The notes beneath the pieces are model-generated. The model did not search any database, was not told where the DNA came from, and was given only the letters and a program-made list of their open reading frames with translations. This document shows, in pieces, positions 23,251 through 34,876 of a stretch of 64,000 nt of DNA. The stretch comes from Plecoglossus altivelis (taxonomy: Eukaryota; Chordata; Actinopteri; Osmeriformes; Plecoglossidae), in assembly GCA_036571765.1 (NCBI GenBank), contig BROE01000002.1, positions 4,045,184 through 4,109,183 of the forward strand, written 5' to 3'. Position numbers and translations under genes: made by a program. Position 1 is the stretch's first letter; every line of letters begins with the position of its first letter.

Positions 23251-23439
23251 ATACACACATCATAATCCTGGGAAGAGAGCGAGTTGAAGAGGTGAGAGAG
23301 GGAGGAGAGGAGAGAAAGGAGAGCTAAGCCAAAGGTGAAGGGAGGAGATAGTGGAGATAGTGAACTGTCTTGGGACCTCTGTGGTTGTAAACTTTGCAAG
23401 ATGACTGACGATAAGACTCACAGGACCACTCAGAGAAGG

Positions 23440-23720
23440 AGTTCAGAGGATGTGTGTGTAGTGTTGATGCGTGTGTTGTGTGTGTTGTTGTATGTGTGTG
23501 TGTATGTGCGTGTTGCTTGGCTGTGTGTGATGTGCGTTTGTGTGTGTTTGTGTTGTGTGCGTGTGTTTTTGTGTGCGGGTGTGTGTGTGCTATATGTGTG
23601 TTGTGTGGTGTATGACTGCGTTGTGTGTTGTGTGTGTGTGTTGTGTGTGTGTGTATGTGCGTGTGTGTTGTGTGTGTGTATGCGTGTGGTATGTGTGCGT
23701 GTTATGTGTGTGGCTTCTCT
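23440..23720. repeat. TG-rich degenerate repeat
   Basis: TG dinucleotides broken by TTG, GCG and TAT. No gene. Confidence 0.88.
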
Positions 23721-24480
23721 GACTTCCTAACCATGTCACCCTGGCACAGAGCACCATAGACTAACCACAGAGACCTCAGAGGCCAATCACAGCATGTTGG
23801 CTTGTTAAACAGTCTATGATCACCCTAATCAGATTAGGACTTTAGATGGGAGGGGGGGGCTGGAGCGTAGCGGGGGTCGATGTTGGGATAGCGAAGGGGG
23901 GGGGGCAGCCAAGCTGAAAAACTCCAGTGAGGAATGACACTGATGAGCGCACACATTTGCTCACAGACATCCACACACGCACACACACTTTCACGCACAC
24001 ACACACACAATCACGCACACACACACACACACTTTCACGCACACACACACGCACACCCTTTCACACACACGTCTCTCATCATCCAGGATTGATTAGCTCT
24101 GAGAGGCGTATGAATATGTAATGAAAGAGATAGCCCCGCAGGGAAGTCCTCTGTGTGTTTGTGCAGCTGCTTCTAGCAGAGAGAGAGAGGCGCCCGTAGC
24201 CATGGCGAGGACTTCCACATCGCAGTGACGCGGCGGCCGTGAATCCTCCGCTCCGCGCTCGGCGCTCCGCCCTGAACGCGGCGTGCTGAGTCTCTACCAC
24301 GTCTGAGGAGTTAAGACGTCTGGACACTGTGACGTTAACGTAACAGATATGGTAGCAGTCTTTCCTGGGGGTTTGTGAATACACACACACACCCTTCACA
24401 CACACGCACCCTTCATACACACACACACACACACACACCCTTCACACACACACACACCCTTCACACACACACACTCCAGC
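23721..24480. other. Unique sequence with CA runs and a small CpG-rich patch
   Basis: G-run block at 23848-23905, CA/CACTTTCACG repeats at 23965-24070, a CpG-rich patch at 24188-24290 (GCGGCGGCC and CGCTCGGCGCTCCGC visible), then CACACCCTTCA repeats at 24380-24475. No exon could be tied to the CpG patch. Confidence 0.6.
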
Positions 24481-26170
24481 ACGCAACAAATCACGCCACT
24501 CGTAGCCGTTTACAAGAGTTAGCGTCGTATATCAGAGACAAAACAAAACTGTACGTTGTGTCTCGTGTTATGTCGCCCGCGTTCGAGTTAAGGTGGTATT
24601 TGTCTACTGCTGTGGGAGCTGTAACTTAGAGGATTATAGAGTGGAGAACACAGTGAGGTCTGTATGAGAGCCTTCAGAGAGGCCTGCTGCTGTACCTCCT
24701 CTGTCCCAGCTTTACCTACAGCAACACACACAGCCCTCCAACTGGCTGACACACGCTCTCTCTCGCCCAAACACACACACACACACACACACAACACAGA
24801 CACACGAGTAGGGATGTGGACAGACACGCAATCACCACACACACCAACCACACCCACGCTCAAACCCACTGCCCTCTCAAGCACACATCACGAAAGACCG
24901 CTCTTCATCTACCTCTCCCCTTCCTCCTTCCCTCCTTCCTTCCCTCGCTCTCTCTCTCTCTGGCTCTCCTTCCTCCTTCCCTCCTTCTCTCTTCTCCATC
25001 CTTCCCTCTCTTTCCTCCCTCCTTCCCTCTTTTTCTCTCTCTCCTCCCTCCCTCTCTCTTTCTCTCCTCCATCCTTCCCTCCCTCTCTCTCTCTCCCCCC
25101 TTCTTCCCTCTCTCTTTCTGCCACCCTATTGTATTTACAATCCATACTTGTTCAGTCTCAGATCAACCATGAGGCGTTTAAACCATGTCAACCGTAACCA
25201 GGGACCCGGAACCTTCTGACCCCAACATGTCGCTTTTACAGCCAGGCCCAGCAGTGTTAACTGTTTGGGTCTAAAACTGTCTCCTCCAATTTGGGATCCA
25301 GCAGGTATGAAAACAGAGCAGCCACGTTTGCCGCTAGCTCCGAGGAACGCCGGCTGACACCAGGAGGTCAGCCATCGTTAAGTTTGACCACTTGGACGCG
25401 TAAAAACGTCGGTGGGAAAGAAAAGGCATTAAACGCCTTACTGGACACAGGCCGGGGCCATATGTGTGTGTGGGGGGGAGGGAGGGAGGGAGGGGAGAGT
25501 GATAGAGAAGAGAGAGAGAGGAGAGAGACTGAGAGAAAGAGGAGAGATGGGGAGAGGAGAGGAGCTGGAGGAGAAAGGAGGGAGACAGAGGAGAGGAGAG
25601 GAGCGGGAGGAGAATGACAGAAAGAGAGGACAGAGAGGAGAGAGAAAGGAGGGAGACAGAGAAAGGGAGGAGAGGAGAGAGGACGGAGAGAAGAGAGAGA
25701 TGTGAGAAGGATGACAACATAGAAGGCGATATCATCACTAACATAAACTCAGCACTACCATGAAACCATCACAGCGGTTTTCACCCTAAATCCCAATCGT
25801 CCGTGCGACAGCCAGCCAATCAAACTTGATGAAACCAGGTCATGGAACCCATCCAAACACACTACAGCCCTGCTCATAAAAGACTGTCTGGGGAAGACAG
25901 GAAGAGAGACCGACTCAGGGAGAGAAGCGGGGCGGATGGGGGGTCTCTCTGAACCTTAGCGCTTCTTTACTGGTCGCCTGTAAACCTCTCATGATCCTTG
26001 GCCCGGCGGGTTACCCATAAAAACGCCTGTTTTCAAACAGGACCCCAGGAATGCTCTGAACTGGGCCTGCACAGGGACCTACGGGTGTCCTCCCTTCTGC
26101 CTGATGGTAAAAGGACACCTCGCAGTCTAGCAGGTTTACGGTCTTTAAAACCGGCAGGAATTCAGTTGTT
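24481..26170. other. Intergenic sequence with CT and GA tracts
   Basis: (CA)n at 24770-24794, pyrimidine-rich CTTCCCTCC tract at 24915-25125, and purine-rich GAGAGGAGAG tract at 25470-25705. The rest is unique, and no exon is recognised. Confidence 0.65.
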
Positions 26171-26174
26171 GGGA

Positions 26175-26362
26175 CAGAGACAGAAGGAGGTGCATAGAGA
26201 GAGGAGGTGAATAGAGAGAGAGACAGAGAGAGAGAGAGAGACGGAGAGAGGAGAGAGAAGGTGAATGAGAGAGAGAGACACAGGAGAGAAAGAGGAGAAA
26301 GTTAAGTAGGAAACTGCAGAGAGAATGAGAAGTAGGTGAATATATATAGAGAGAGGAGGTGA

Positions 26363-26411
<49 letters not shown>

Positions 26412-26566
26412 AGTAGGTGAATAGAGAGAGAATGAGAAGTAGGTGAATATATATATAGAGAGGATCGTATGGGAGGTGATGGAAGAGAGACAGAGGACAG
26501 GAGGAGTGAATATGCAAGAGAGACAGATAGGGAGGAAATGTTCAGATGATTAGAGAGGAGGTGAAT

Positions 26567-26597
<31 letters not shown>

Positions 26598-26850
26598 AAG
26601 TAGATGAATAGAGAGAGAGTGAGAAGTAGGTGAATAGAGAGAGAGACAGGGGGGGTGAATAGAGAGACAGGGACAGAAGGAGGTGAATAGCAAGAGAGAC
26701 AGAAGGAGGTAAATAGAGAGATAGAAGGAGGTGAAGAGAGAGAGAGAGAGAGAGAGAGATACTGAAAGAGAGTGAGAGATTGAGTGAGAGAGATAGAGAG
26801 CGAGAACAGAGAGAGAGAAGGAGGGGAAGAGAGAGTGAAAAGGAGGGAAT
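26175..26850. repeat. GA-rich higher-order repeat (GTGAATAGAGAGAG)
   Basis: GA dinucleotide DNA punctuated many times by AGGAGGTGAATA or AGTAGGTGAATA, giving a loose 25-50 bp higher-order unit. Confidence 0.9.
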
Positions 26851-27110
26851 TGCATTCCTGTTCATCCCAACGGAAATTTCCAGGTCTCATCAGAGCGTAA
26901 CAAGAAGGATCCCTGCTTTCACCCACTGAAGAGGGAAGCACAGGAAGACTGGGGTGAGAGAGGGAGGTGAGGGAGGAAGCAGGGAGGGGGGAGAGGAGGG
27001 ACGCTGTTTACGCTACATCATGGATTAGACATTTCACTGCACCACATTGTGAACCTGTCAGTTGTTCAGTTCGCCTGCCTAAGTGCGGTCAAGAATCCAT
27101 GTTAAATACC

Positions 27111-27309
27111 ACATCCAGCCCCATCCAGCCCCATCCAGCCCCATCCAGCCCACTACACCTCCACCCAGCCCACTACACCTCCACCCAGCCCACTACACCT
27201 CCACCCAGCCCACTACACCTCCACCCAGCCCACTACACCTCCACCCAGCCCACTACACCTCCACCCAGCCCACTACACCTCCACCCAGCCCCACCCAGCC
27301 CCATCTAGC
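27111..27309. repeat. 20-bp minisatellite CACTACACCTCCACCCAGCC
   Basis: Seven near-perfect 20-bp copies (27151-27290), flanked by shorter CCATCCAGCC decamers on both sides, so the array seems to have grown from a 10-bp ancestor. Confidence 0.95.
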
Positions 27310-27594
27310 TGTTTGTTGTTGTAAACACATCTCCACACAGGAGGAGCAGCAATGCAGGTACACATGCAGCCAAGGGGCACAATTATTTTCATTTTTAAAA
27401 AGGACTTAAGTCCTTCAAGCACAAAGATCGCGTTTGTGGTGGAGTTCCTTACGTGATCGTCTGTTTGTTCAGGGTTTTGTGGGGGGGGAATCAATCTTGT
27501 TTTAGCTCCTCATAAAAATGTTGTAAAAATAAATAAATAATGCTGTCAGTGTGTTTCTCTCAGATAGTTAGCTCCTCTTATACATCTGAATGTT

Positions 27595-27945
27595 GTCTCT
27601 CTTCTCTCTCTCTTACCCCCTTCCCTCCCTCCTTCCCTCACTCTCTCTCTCTGTCTTGTCCACCCCCATGTCTCTCCCCCTCTCACCCCCTTCCCTCTCT
27701 GTCCTTCTCTATGCCACGCCCCATGTTCTCTCCCCTCTTCCCCCCTCCCTCTCTGTCCTCTCCCTTTCCGAACCCATGTCTTCTCCTCTTACTACAATCC
27801 TGCCTCTCTGTCTCTCCCTTGTCCAACCCCATGTCTCTCCCCCTCTTACCCCCTTCCCTCTCTGTCTCTCCCTTGTCCACCCCCATGTCTCCCCCTCTTC
27901 CCCCCTTCCCTCTCCCTTGTCCACCCCCATGCAGCCTCTGCCTGA
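27595..27945. repeat. Pyrimidine tract with CCCATGTCTCTCCCCCTCTT units
   Basis: CT/CCCC-rich DNA with a 45-55 bp higher-order unit in which CACCCCCATGTCTC recurs. Confidence 0.85.
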
Positions 27946-28245
27946 AGCCTTGTTATGAAGGCCCCTCTTGGGAGAAGCAGGGAGTGTGCAGAGTGATCTC
28001 ATCTGAGGGAGGTTTAATGGAAGTGTTATCAAGATGATCCAGATGGGGATCTGGTGCTCCAGGCCAGGCTCAAGGATAAGCTTAGAGGACCGGACCCTCA
28101 CTTACATATCTTTGGACCACCTGATCATCGTCCTAGTCAGGAGATGCTGGAACTGGAACGATAAGCAACGGGGGGTCCAACGGGCTCAAGAACAAGAGAT
28201 CTGTCCAGACGAAAATGTTGTAACCGATATCAGATAGGTTTAGAC

Positions 28246-28490
28246 TACTGTACCATAACACACACTACTGTACCATAACACACACACACACATTACTGTA
28301 CCATAACACACACTACTGTACCATAACACACACATTACTGTACCATAACACATACACATTACTGTGCCATAACACACACACATTACTGTACCATAACACA
28401 CACATTACTGTACCATAACACACACACATTACTGTGCCATAACACACACACACATTACTGTGCCATAACACACATGACTATACCACAGCA
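28246..28490. repeat. Minisatellite CATTACTGTACCATAACACA
   Basis: About nine copies of ACTGTACCATAACACAC plus a variable number of CA units (T/G variants at the TACC/TGCC position). Period is variable, about 20-28 bp. Confidence 0.92.
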
Positions 28491-28887
28491 CACATACAGC
28501 TGAATCCGTTGAAAAACGCAAACCAACATAACAGACTCCAGCCAGTGACATGCAAGTCCATATATTCCCAGATATCTTTATATCTACAGGTCCTCATCAC
28601 ATAGCGCAGAGTAAGTTGATACATTCAGCACAGCCCGACATGGACCTGCTTAGTCCAGTTCACAGAAGCTCGATGGCGTTCGCTCAGCATAGATAGAGAT
28701 CAAGTCCTTATGGAACAGCTAAGTGCAGACAGTACGGGCAAAAAGCGACCTTGTCTCATTGAAATAACATTGCAGTGTTAATGTCCCAGTTTCCCCAGGC
28801 GTCTGTGCACACACCGTGTGGAGTCTGTGGGACTGTCACGGTCTGGCCCGTCATATGTGCTGCTGACTGATGGGTGCTGGGTACATG

Positions 28888-29135
28888 TTCTGAGTGTGTG
28901 TGAGTGTGTGTGTGTGTGTTCTGAGTGTGTGTTCTGGGTGTGTGTGTGTTCTGAGTGTGTGTGTGTTCTGAGTGTGTGTTCTGAGTGTGTTTGTGTGTGT
29001 TCTGAGTGTGTGTGTGTGTTCTGAGTTTGTGATCTCAGTGTGTGTGTATGTTCTGAGTGTGTGTGTTCAGAGTGTGTGTGTGTGTTCTGAGTGTGTGTTC
29101 TGAGTGTGTGTTCTGGGTGTGTGTGTGTGTGTGTC
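28888..29135. repeat. TG repeat with TTCTGAG spacer units
   Basis: (TG)n blocks separated by TTCTGAG or TTCTGGG, about a dozen times. Confidence 0.92.
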
Positions 29136-29870
29136 CATCTCAGCTGCACGCTGTTTTACTGCCCTACAAGCTGTGTTGACGTGAAGCCTCACCATGTCTT
29201 CAGCTCACAAGCTGTTAGCCGTCTAATAAAAACCACATGAGCAGGTCTAGCAGGCCCACACCACAGACGGGTCGCCACGGCAACGACCAGCACCTGACAC
29301 AGTCAGAATGCTGGGACCGGACCGGTCAGACGCTGTAAATGTGACAGGCGACTTTCCTTATTTCAAGATGAAGTCTCATCGTAGAAGGGGTGTGATCGCG
29401 GGGAGCAGCAGCTGTGCTTTAGTCCAACGGCACACGCTGGATAGGTGGTTTGGTCTGTGTCAATACCTCATTTCCTCCACAACGTGACCTTTAAGAGGCG
29501 TGGTCACTCTCCCCAATTACTCACGGACCTCTCAACCCCCCTCTGTTCCCTTCCCACTACCCCCTCTTATGGGGTCGCAGGAGGTCAACAATCCCCCCCC
29601 TCCCTCCCACTCCTCCTCCTCCCCCCTACACCCGGTCCTCCCCCTCCGACCTGCTCTCTTTACAGCCAAAGCTTCCGCAGGGCTACGTTTGGACCAATCA
29701 GGAGGCCCGATTGTCTCTGCCCTGAGTTCCAGAGCCTCTTCAGGGTTCCGGAACGTTGTGGTATTCGGACAGATGATGTCACAATGAGACAGTTATCATC
29801 CAGTGGGGATGAGGAGGTATGGAAGGTGTGGACGATGTCTTGGAGGATACGAAGGAGTGAGACGCTAGAT
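29136..29870. other. Unique sequence, nothing recognised
   Basis: Mixed sequence. The short open frames show no family resemblance. Confidence 0.5.
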
Positions 29871-29873
29871 ATT

Positions 29874-30304
29874 ATCATGATCAAGAGATATGATCATGAT
29901 CAGGAGATATGATCGTGATCAGGAGATATGATCATGATCAGGAGATATGATCATGATCAGGAGATATGATCAAGAGATATGATCATGAGATATGATCAAG
30001 AGATATGATCATGATCAGGAGATATGATCGTGATCAGGAGATATGATCATGATCATGAGATATGATCAAGAGATATGATCATGATCAGGAGATATGATCA
30101 TGATCAAGAGATATGATCATGATCAGGAGATATGATCGTGATCAAGAGATATGATCATGATCAGGAGATATGATCGTGATCAGGAGATATGATCATGATC
30201 AGGAGATATGATCATGATCAGGAGATATGATCAAGAGATATGATCATGAGATATGATCAAGAGATATGATCGTGATCAGGAGATATGATCATGATCAGGA
30301 GATG
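29874..30304. repeat. AGATATGATCATGATCAGG minisatellite
   Basis: About 430 bp of 11- and 19-bp units: GAGATATGATCA with an optional TGATCAG. Copies differ by ATGATCATGATC versus ATGATCGTGATC. Each unit carries the palindrome TGATCATGATCA or a part of it, giving dense GATC sites and hairpin potential. Confidence 0.95.
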
Positions 30305-33300
30305 TCAACTGCCTCAGTTCCGTTGACTTTTTTTAAATTCACCATGGTAAAATATTCCCATTGTGACACGCTATTGCCATCACACACTATCACTTAATAA
30401 ACTCTTTTGTCAAACTTTTCTCACAGGGATCGTGGATTAAATCTTACTAAACGGAACCTAAACTTGTATTCCTCGTCCAGCTGTCTCAGTAGGCGTCTAC
30501 CCTGTAGATTTCTTTACATGGAAACAAATAAACACCTTATTAAAATAGCATTACGCTTTACTGGGATGCTTAACCAAGATGGATTCAGCACCAGCCTGGA
30601 GCGAAAGATCCATTTTCAATCGAGACACAACTGAAGACCTGCCAAGAATCTGCCATGATCCGACTGCCCGTACGCAATAAACGGCGTGTGTGTTTTGAAA
30701 AGACTCTTACGCCACGATTAAATGAGAAAAAGCTATTTCCTTTCAGACTCAGGTGGAAATTGATACACGTACTCAAATGATCAGCGGTTACGCCAAGCTA
30801 ATTGCTTCCATTTCCAAAGCTAGCCGTTGGAATTGGACTCTACCATTCCCTCGGAGAGAAGGGCAAACTGGATCTGTGATGGTTTGGAAGTGGCTCAGGA
30901 CACGGGAGAGGATGTTAACTGCTACCGATGGCTTTCCTGCTGATGATGTGGTGCTTTGACAGCATTTTCAGTAGAGTAACACGGTGATTACTGACCCCAA
31001 CAACAATTTAAAGGTGACAGAATGACAGTAAACGTTGATATTTCTTCCAAATAAGTATGTGACGTATTTTTTTTCTAGGGAGGGTTTTAGATACTTGTGC
31101 AATTTCACAGTGTTGACCTTGAAGCGTAATGCTGAATTCTTCGAGGTCAAAGGGGATGATTCCAGCTGAATCAAGACACAGGCAATTTGAAAGTGCAGCA
31201 GGACCCACTCAACAATCGACCGATCCATCATCCGACACAATCACGAATCGTCGACATCAGTCTGAATCCGATCCAAGTCCGAAAACTACCCAACGTACAG
31301 CATCGTAGCGCCCGAGTCTTGGGGTTCATATGGAAGCGATTTGTCTCCGTCTGGGGCTCAGCGGGGGACACCTGTTTCTATTCAGGGAGGCAACATCTCC
31401 ATCCATCACGCTTTGACACATCTGATGGCTGTCACGTAGGGTTTGCGAGGCCTTTTGAAAAATCGACGTCTGGAAAAAGAGAGACTGGTGGCAGTAGGGA
31501 GGGAAGAGAGGTGACCGGCTGGATTAGACAAGGGGGTCCGTGCTGAGAGGGTAACTGGTTCGAAAGGGGTTTTCTGTCGCTTGGAATTCGAGTTGTATCT
31601 CTCGTGGCGACGGCAGCTTTTCTTGAAATGAGAAGCAACTTATAAAAAAAAAGATATCGATCACACAACTTGGCTCTAGAATGTCCCTTTAAACAATTCT
31701 AAAACGCAGATCCAAAACACGGCGACATTCTTTTCCTGCGCACCTTCAGCGGAACGAGAAAACCCTCTCCTTTGAAGTTTGTTCTCAGCGTGAATAGCTG
31801 AAGACAGCTTCCAGACTGTGATCCAGTCTCATTACGGTCCTAACCAGCAGCCATTGTCCAGTCTCCCCAGATCAACCAATGCCCTTGACCCGGCAGGGCG
31901 TCCACCAAGTCTTTGTCATAACCTCGACAAAAGGAAGTCCCCGCGGGGCGATATTTAATAACCGACACACTTAAGGAAGAGGGAGACACAGCATGCTTTT
32001 ATTGGAGGTGCTTTCAGAAGATGGAAAATAATAAAATAAAAACGTCCATTGAACGTTCACGAAAAAACAACCTTTTCAGAAACGGGTCTGACTAGACTCC
32101 TGAAGTTACCTTCAATAGCTGTTTGGAAATGACGCCCAAGACCATCGGACCGGAATGACATTTTGCGGAATCCAATTCTCTAGCTGATCCATTACAACGT
32201 TGTCAATTTCCATCCAGACAGGATATTAACACCCGAAGAGCATTTACAAAAGATGTAATCCTCAGATAACGCTACACCACTCAATGGATCGGCGTACGAT
32301 CTCTCCGCTAGATATCGAACGAACCACTTAAGCACAAGTAAACACAACCCAAGACTAATAACCAAACCAAACCCCAAAGATATCCTCACAGTTAGAGTCT
32401 GCATGCCTTTCGCTGTAATAATAACCCTTCCAAAAATAAATACAAATAAACTCGAACAGTTAAATCTACTTAACGTACAGATTCCGGGTAGAGAAGCGAA
32501 CGTCTGTCGACGGCTCGACGTCTGTCGGCTGAGGCCGAGGCTTCCGGACCGGGCTGGGTGAAGCGAGGGCGGGGGAAAGGCGGCGTCTGGCGTGGCGAAG
32601 GCTGTTCCGCCTCCATCTGCTCGCGCTCGCTTGTTTATTGTGCTTGGCTCTCCAACTTGGACAGATTTCCAAACGTGTACGACTTTCGGAGTGATTTTTT
32701 GGAGGTTCTTTTTTTCCAGCTTTATCGGACAGTTTTTAAATGAAGTGTGACAGGAAAGGCAGGGAGAGAGAAATTGGAAAGGAATTGGAAGACACGCAGT
32801 GCAGCACATGTTGACGGCTCAACTTGAACCCAGGCCACTGCTATAAGGCCTTTTGATACAAAACTATCCTACAAGCTAGCGAGGCAACGCAATAAGCGAC
32901 ACTATGCAGCTGTCTTTTTGTTTTAAGGGAGCAGCTACCTTGGCGTGGGTGACCTTTGAACCTCCGAACCTCACTGCGTGTTGGTCCCACCGAGGGTTCG
33001 ATCCGGCTAACAAAGTTCTCCTCTCCGTGAACTGTTCCCACCTTAACATGCAGGAATGAACCCCCATTGGACAGCATGAGTCAGCGCAGCGGCAGCACAT
33101 GTTGGAATGAGTTAGCGAGATTATTGGAAAGAGAGTAAGATGTCAATCTGCCCTACGTAACCTCGTAAACTCACTCGTTACAACACTGAGACTTGCCTTA
33201 GACCATAAAACAGCTTGTAAGGCAGAATTTAACTGAGACGGAAACACAGGCTTTTAGGCCTTTAAGCCGTACCGCCATACAAGTACATGTTGCAGTGCAG
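30305..33300. other. Unique intergenic sequence
   Basis: AT-rich to mixed sequence with no recognised exon. Around 32750-33030 there are GA-rich and tRNA-B-box-like (GGTTCGATCCG at 32994-33004) segments that may be an eroded SINE, but no full element could be delineated. Confidence 0.5.
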
Positions 33301-33450
33301 ACTGTAGGGGAGACCGTAGGAGAGACCGTAGGGGAGACTGTAGGGGAGACTGTAGGGGAGACTGTAGGGGAGACTGTAGGAGAGACTGTAGGAGAGACTG
33401 TAGGGGAGACTGTAGGGGAGACCGTAGGAGAGACTGTAGGAGAGACTGTA
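33301..33450. repeat. 12-bp minisatellite GGGAGACTGTAG
   Basis: About 12 copies with GGAGAGAC/GGGGAGAC and ACTG/ACCG variants. The 12-bp period gives an in-frame four-residue GETV repeat on the plus strand. No gene context. Confidence 0.93.
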
Positions 33451-33935
33451 GCACAGACGGCAGTACGGTTTCATCGCATCGAAGGTCCCGCATGTGTGCG
33501 TCCTGCTTCCGCAATCAAGGGAGATGATCTGCAGAGAGAGAAAACTCTCCTGGCTGTAATTCATCATCAACCACAAGACGTGGACCAACCCCCAGAGGCT
33601 CGGGGCGAAGTCTCTGGGCTGCGTTCCGTCCACAGGATCAGACTGACACTTCATGTTGAAAAGCACACAGGAAAAAAGAAGAGATCTTCCAAAGCAAGCA
33701 GTTTTCAATGGGGTGTTTGGCCAGCAGTTGGCTTGCTGTAGTGCATTCTAAATATACAGTAGGTGCTGTGTGCGGTCGAGATGGAGACCAACTGGCCAGA
33801 CTCCCTCGCACGGAGTCCTCGGGGCTTTCATTTTGATCTCCGAAAATATTTATCGACTCCGTCAAACGAATCACTCTGGACACTCCGATGCATGTTTTAA
33901 TTCGCTTGGATAATCACGCACTCCAAATCTGCTTT
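33451..33935. other. Unique sequence, nothing recognised
   Basis: Mixed sequence with a few longer open frames but no supportable exon. Confidence 0.45.
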
Positions 33936-33937
33936 CA

Positions 33938-34125
33938 CTCTGTGTGTGTGTGTGTGTGTGTGCGTGTGTGTGTATGTGTGTAAGTGTGTGTGAGTGAACC
34001 AGAGAACATGCTAGGTGTACTCATGCTGTGTGTGTGTGTGGTGTGTGTGTGTGTAAGTCTGTGTGAGTGAACCAGAGAACATGCTAGGTGTACTCATGCT
34101 GTGTGTGGTGAGTGTGTGTGTGTTA
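33938..34125. repeat. TG repeat with a duplicated 50-bp segment
   Basis: GTGAGTGAACCAGAGAACAT and the following CTAGGTGTACTCATGCTGTG occur twice (about 33988-34030 and 34063-34104), separated and flanked by (TG)n. Confidence 0.9.
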
Positions 34126-34660
34126 TACATGCCTACCTACATTTAGTGGGATGGATATCAGACGTCTGAAAGAACAACACTTCTGCTAGCGAGCCTGTAT
34201 ACTGTCAGCACAACAGATCACGTGAGCTAAACCAAGTATTTGACTACAACATCAGATCTTATTCTCACATTTCTGTTCCTGTCCTGTTATTATTTCGATG
34301 TCTGGGAGTTCCGAATCGTTCGGATTTCATTAAAAGAGTTTTGTTAAAGCAGACCTACTGTTAACCTACAAACTAAAAGTAAGACAGAGAACACTGTAGA
34401 AGGATGTTCATGTCTTTACAGCTCTGCCCTGACCCCTACTGACCAGGCATTCTTCAAAGCCACCTAAGTTGACCGGTGGGGTCCTTCAGTTTCACGACAA
34501 GTGACACAAAAGTTGTATCCAGTTAAGTTTTAAGTGCTTTCCACCTGCTACAATATCATACATCTGAAGCTGCCCTTAGTGATGGCTGTCTGATCTGTCT
34601 CCCATAACAAGAGCAACCTCGTTCTTCCACCAGAAACCTTCCAACCCTGAGGTAAACTGA
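34126..34660. other. Unique sequence, nothing recognised
   Basis: AT-rich to mixed sequence without recognised features. Confidence 0.5.
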
Positions 34661-34662
34661 CA

Positions 34663-34876
34663 CTAATCTGCCCTCTCATACCTGCATCCCTAATCTGCCC
34701 TCATACCTGCATCTCTAATCTGCCCTCTCATACCTGCATCCTTAATCTGCCCTCTCATACCTGCATCCTTAATCTACCCTCTCATACCTGCATCCTTAAT
34801 CTACCCTCTCATACCTGCATCCTTAATCTGCCCTCTCATACCTACATCCTTAATCTACCCTCTCACACCTACATCC
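34663..34876. repeat. 26-bp minisatellite CTTAATCTGCCCTCTCATAC
   Basis: Eight tandem copies of a 26-bp unit ending CTGCATC, with CTGCCC/CTACCC variants. The second copy has a deletion. Confidence 0.95.

Noticed and set aside
24188..24290. CpG-island promoter
   Set aside because: Only about 100 bp long and no exon can be tied to it; recorded as a CpG-rich patch only.
29874..30304. CRISPR-like regularly repeated array
   Set aside because: Units are directly tandem without unique spacers, and the genome is clearly a vertebrate one.
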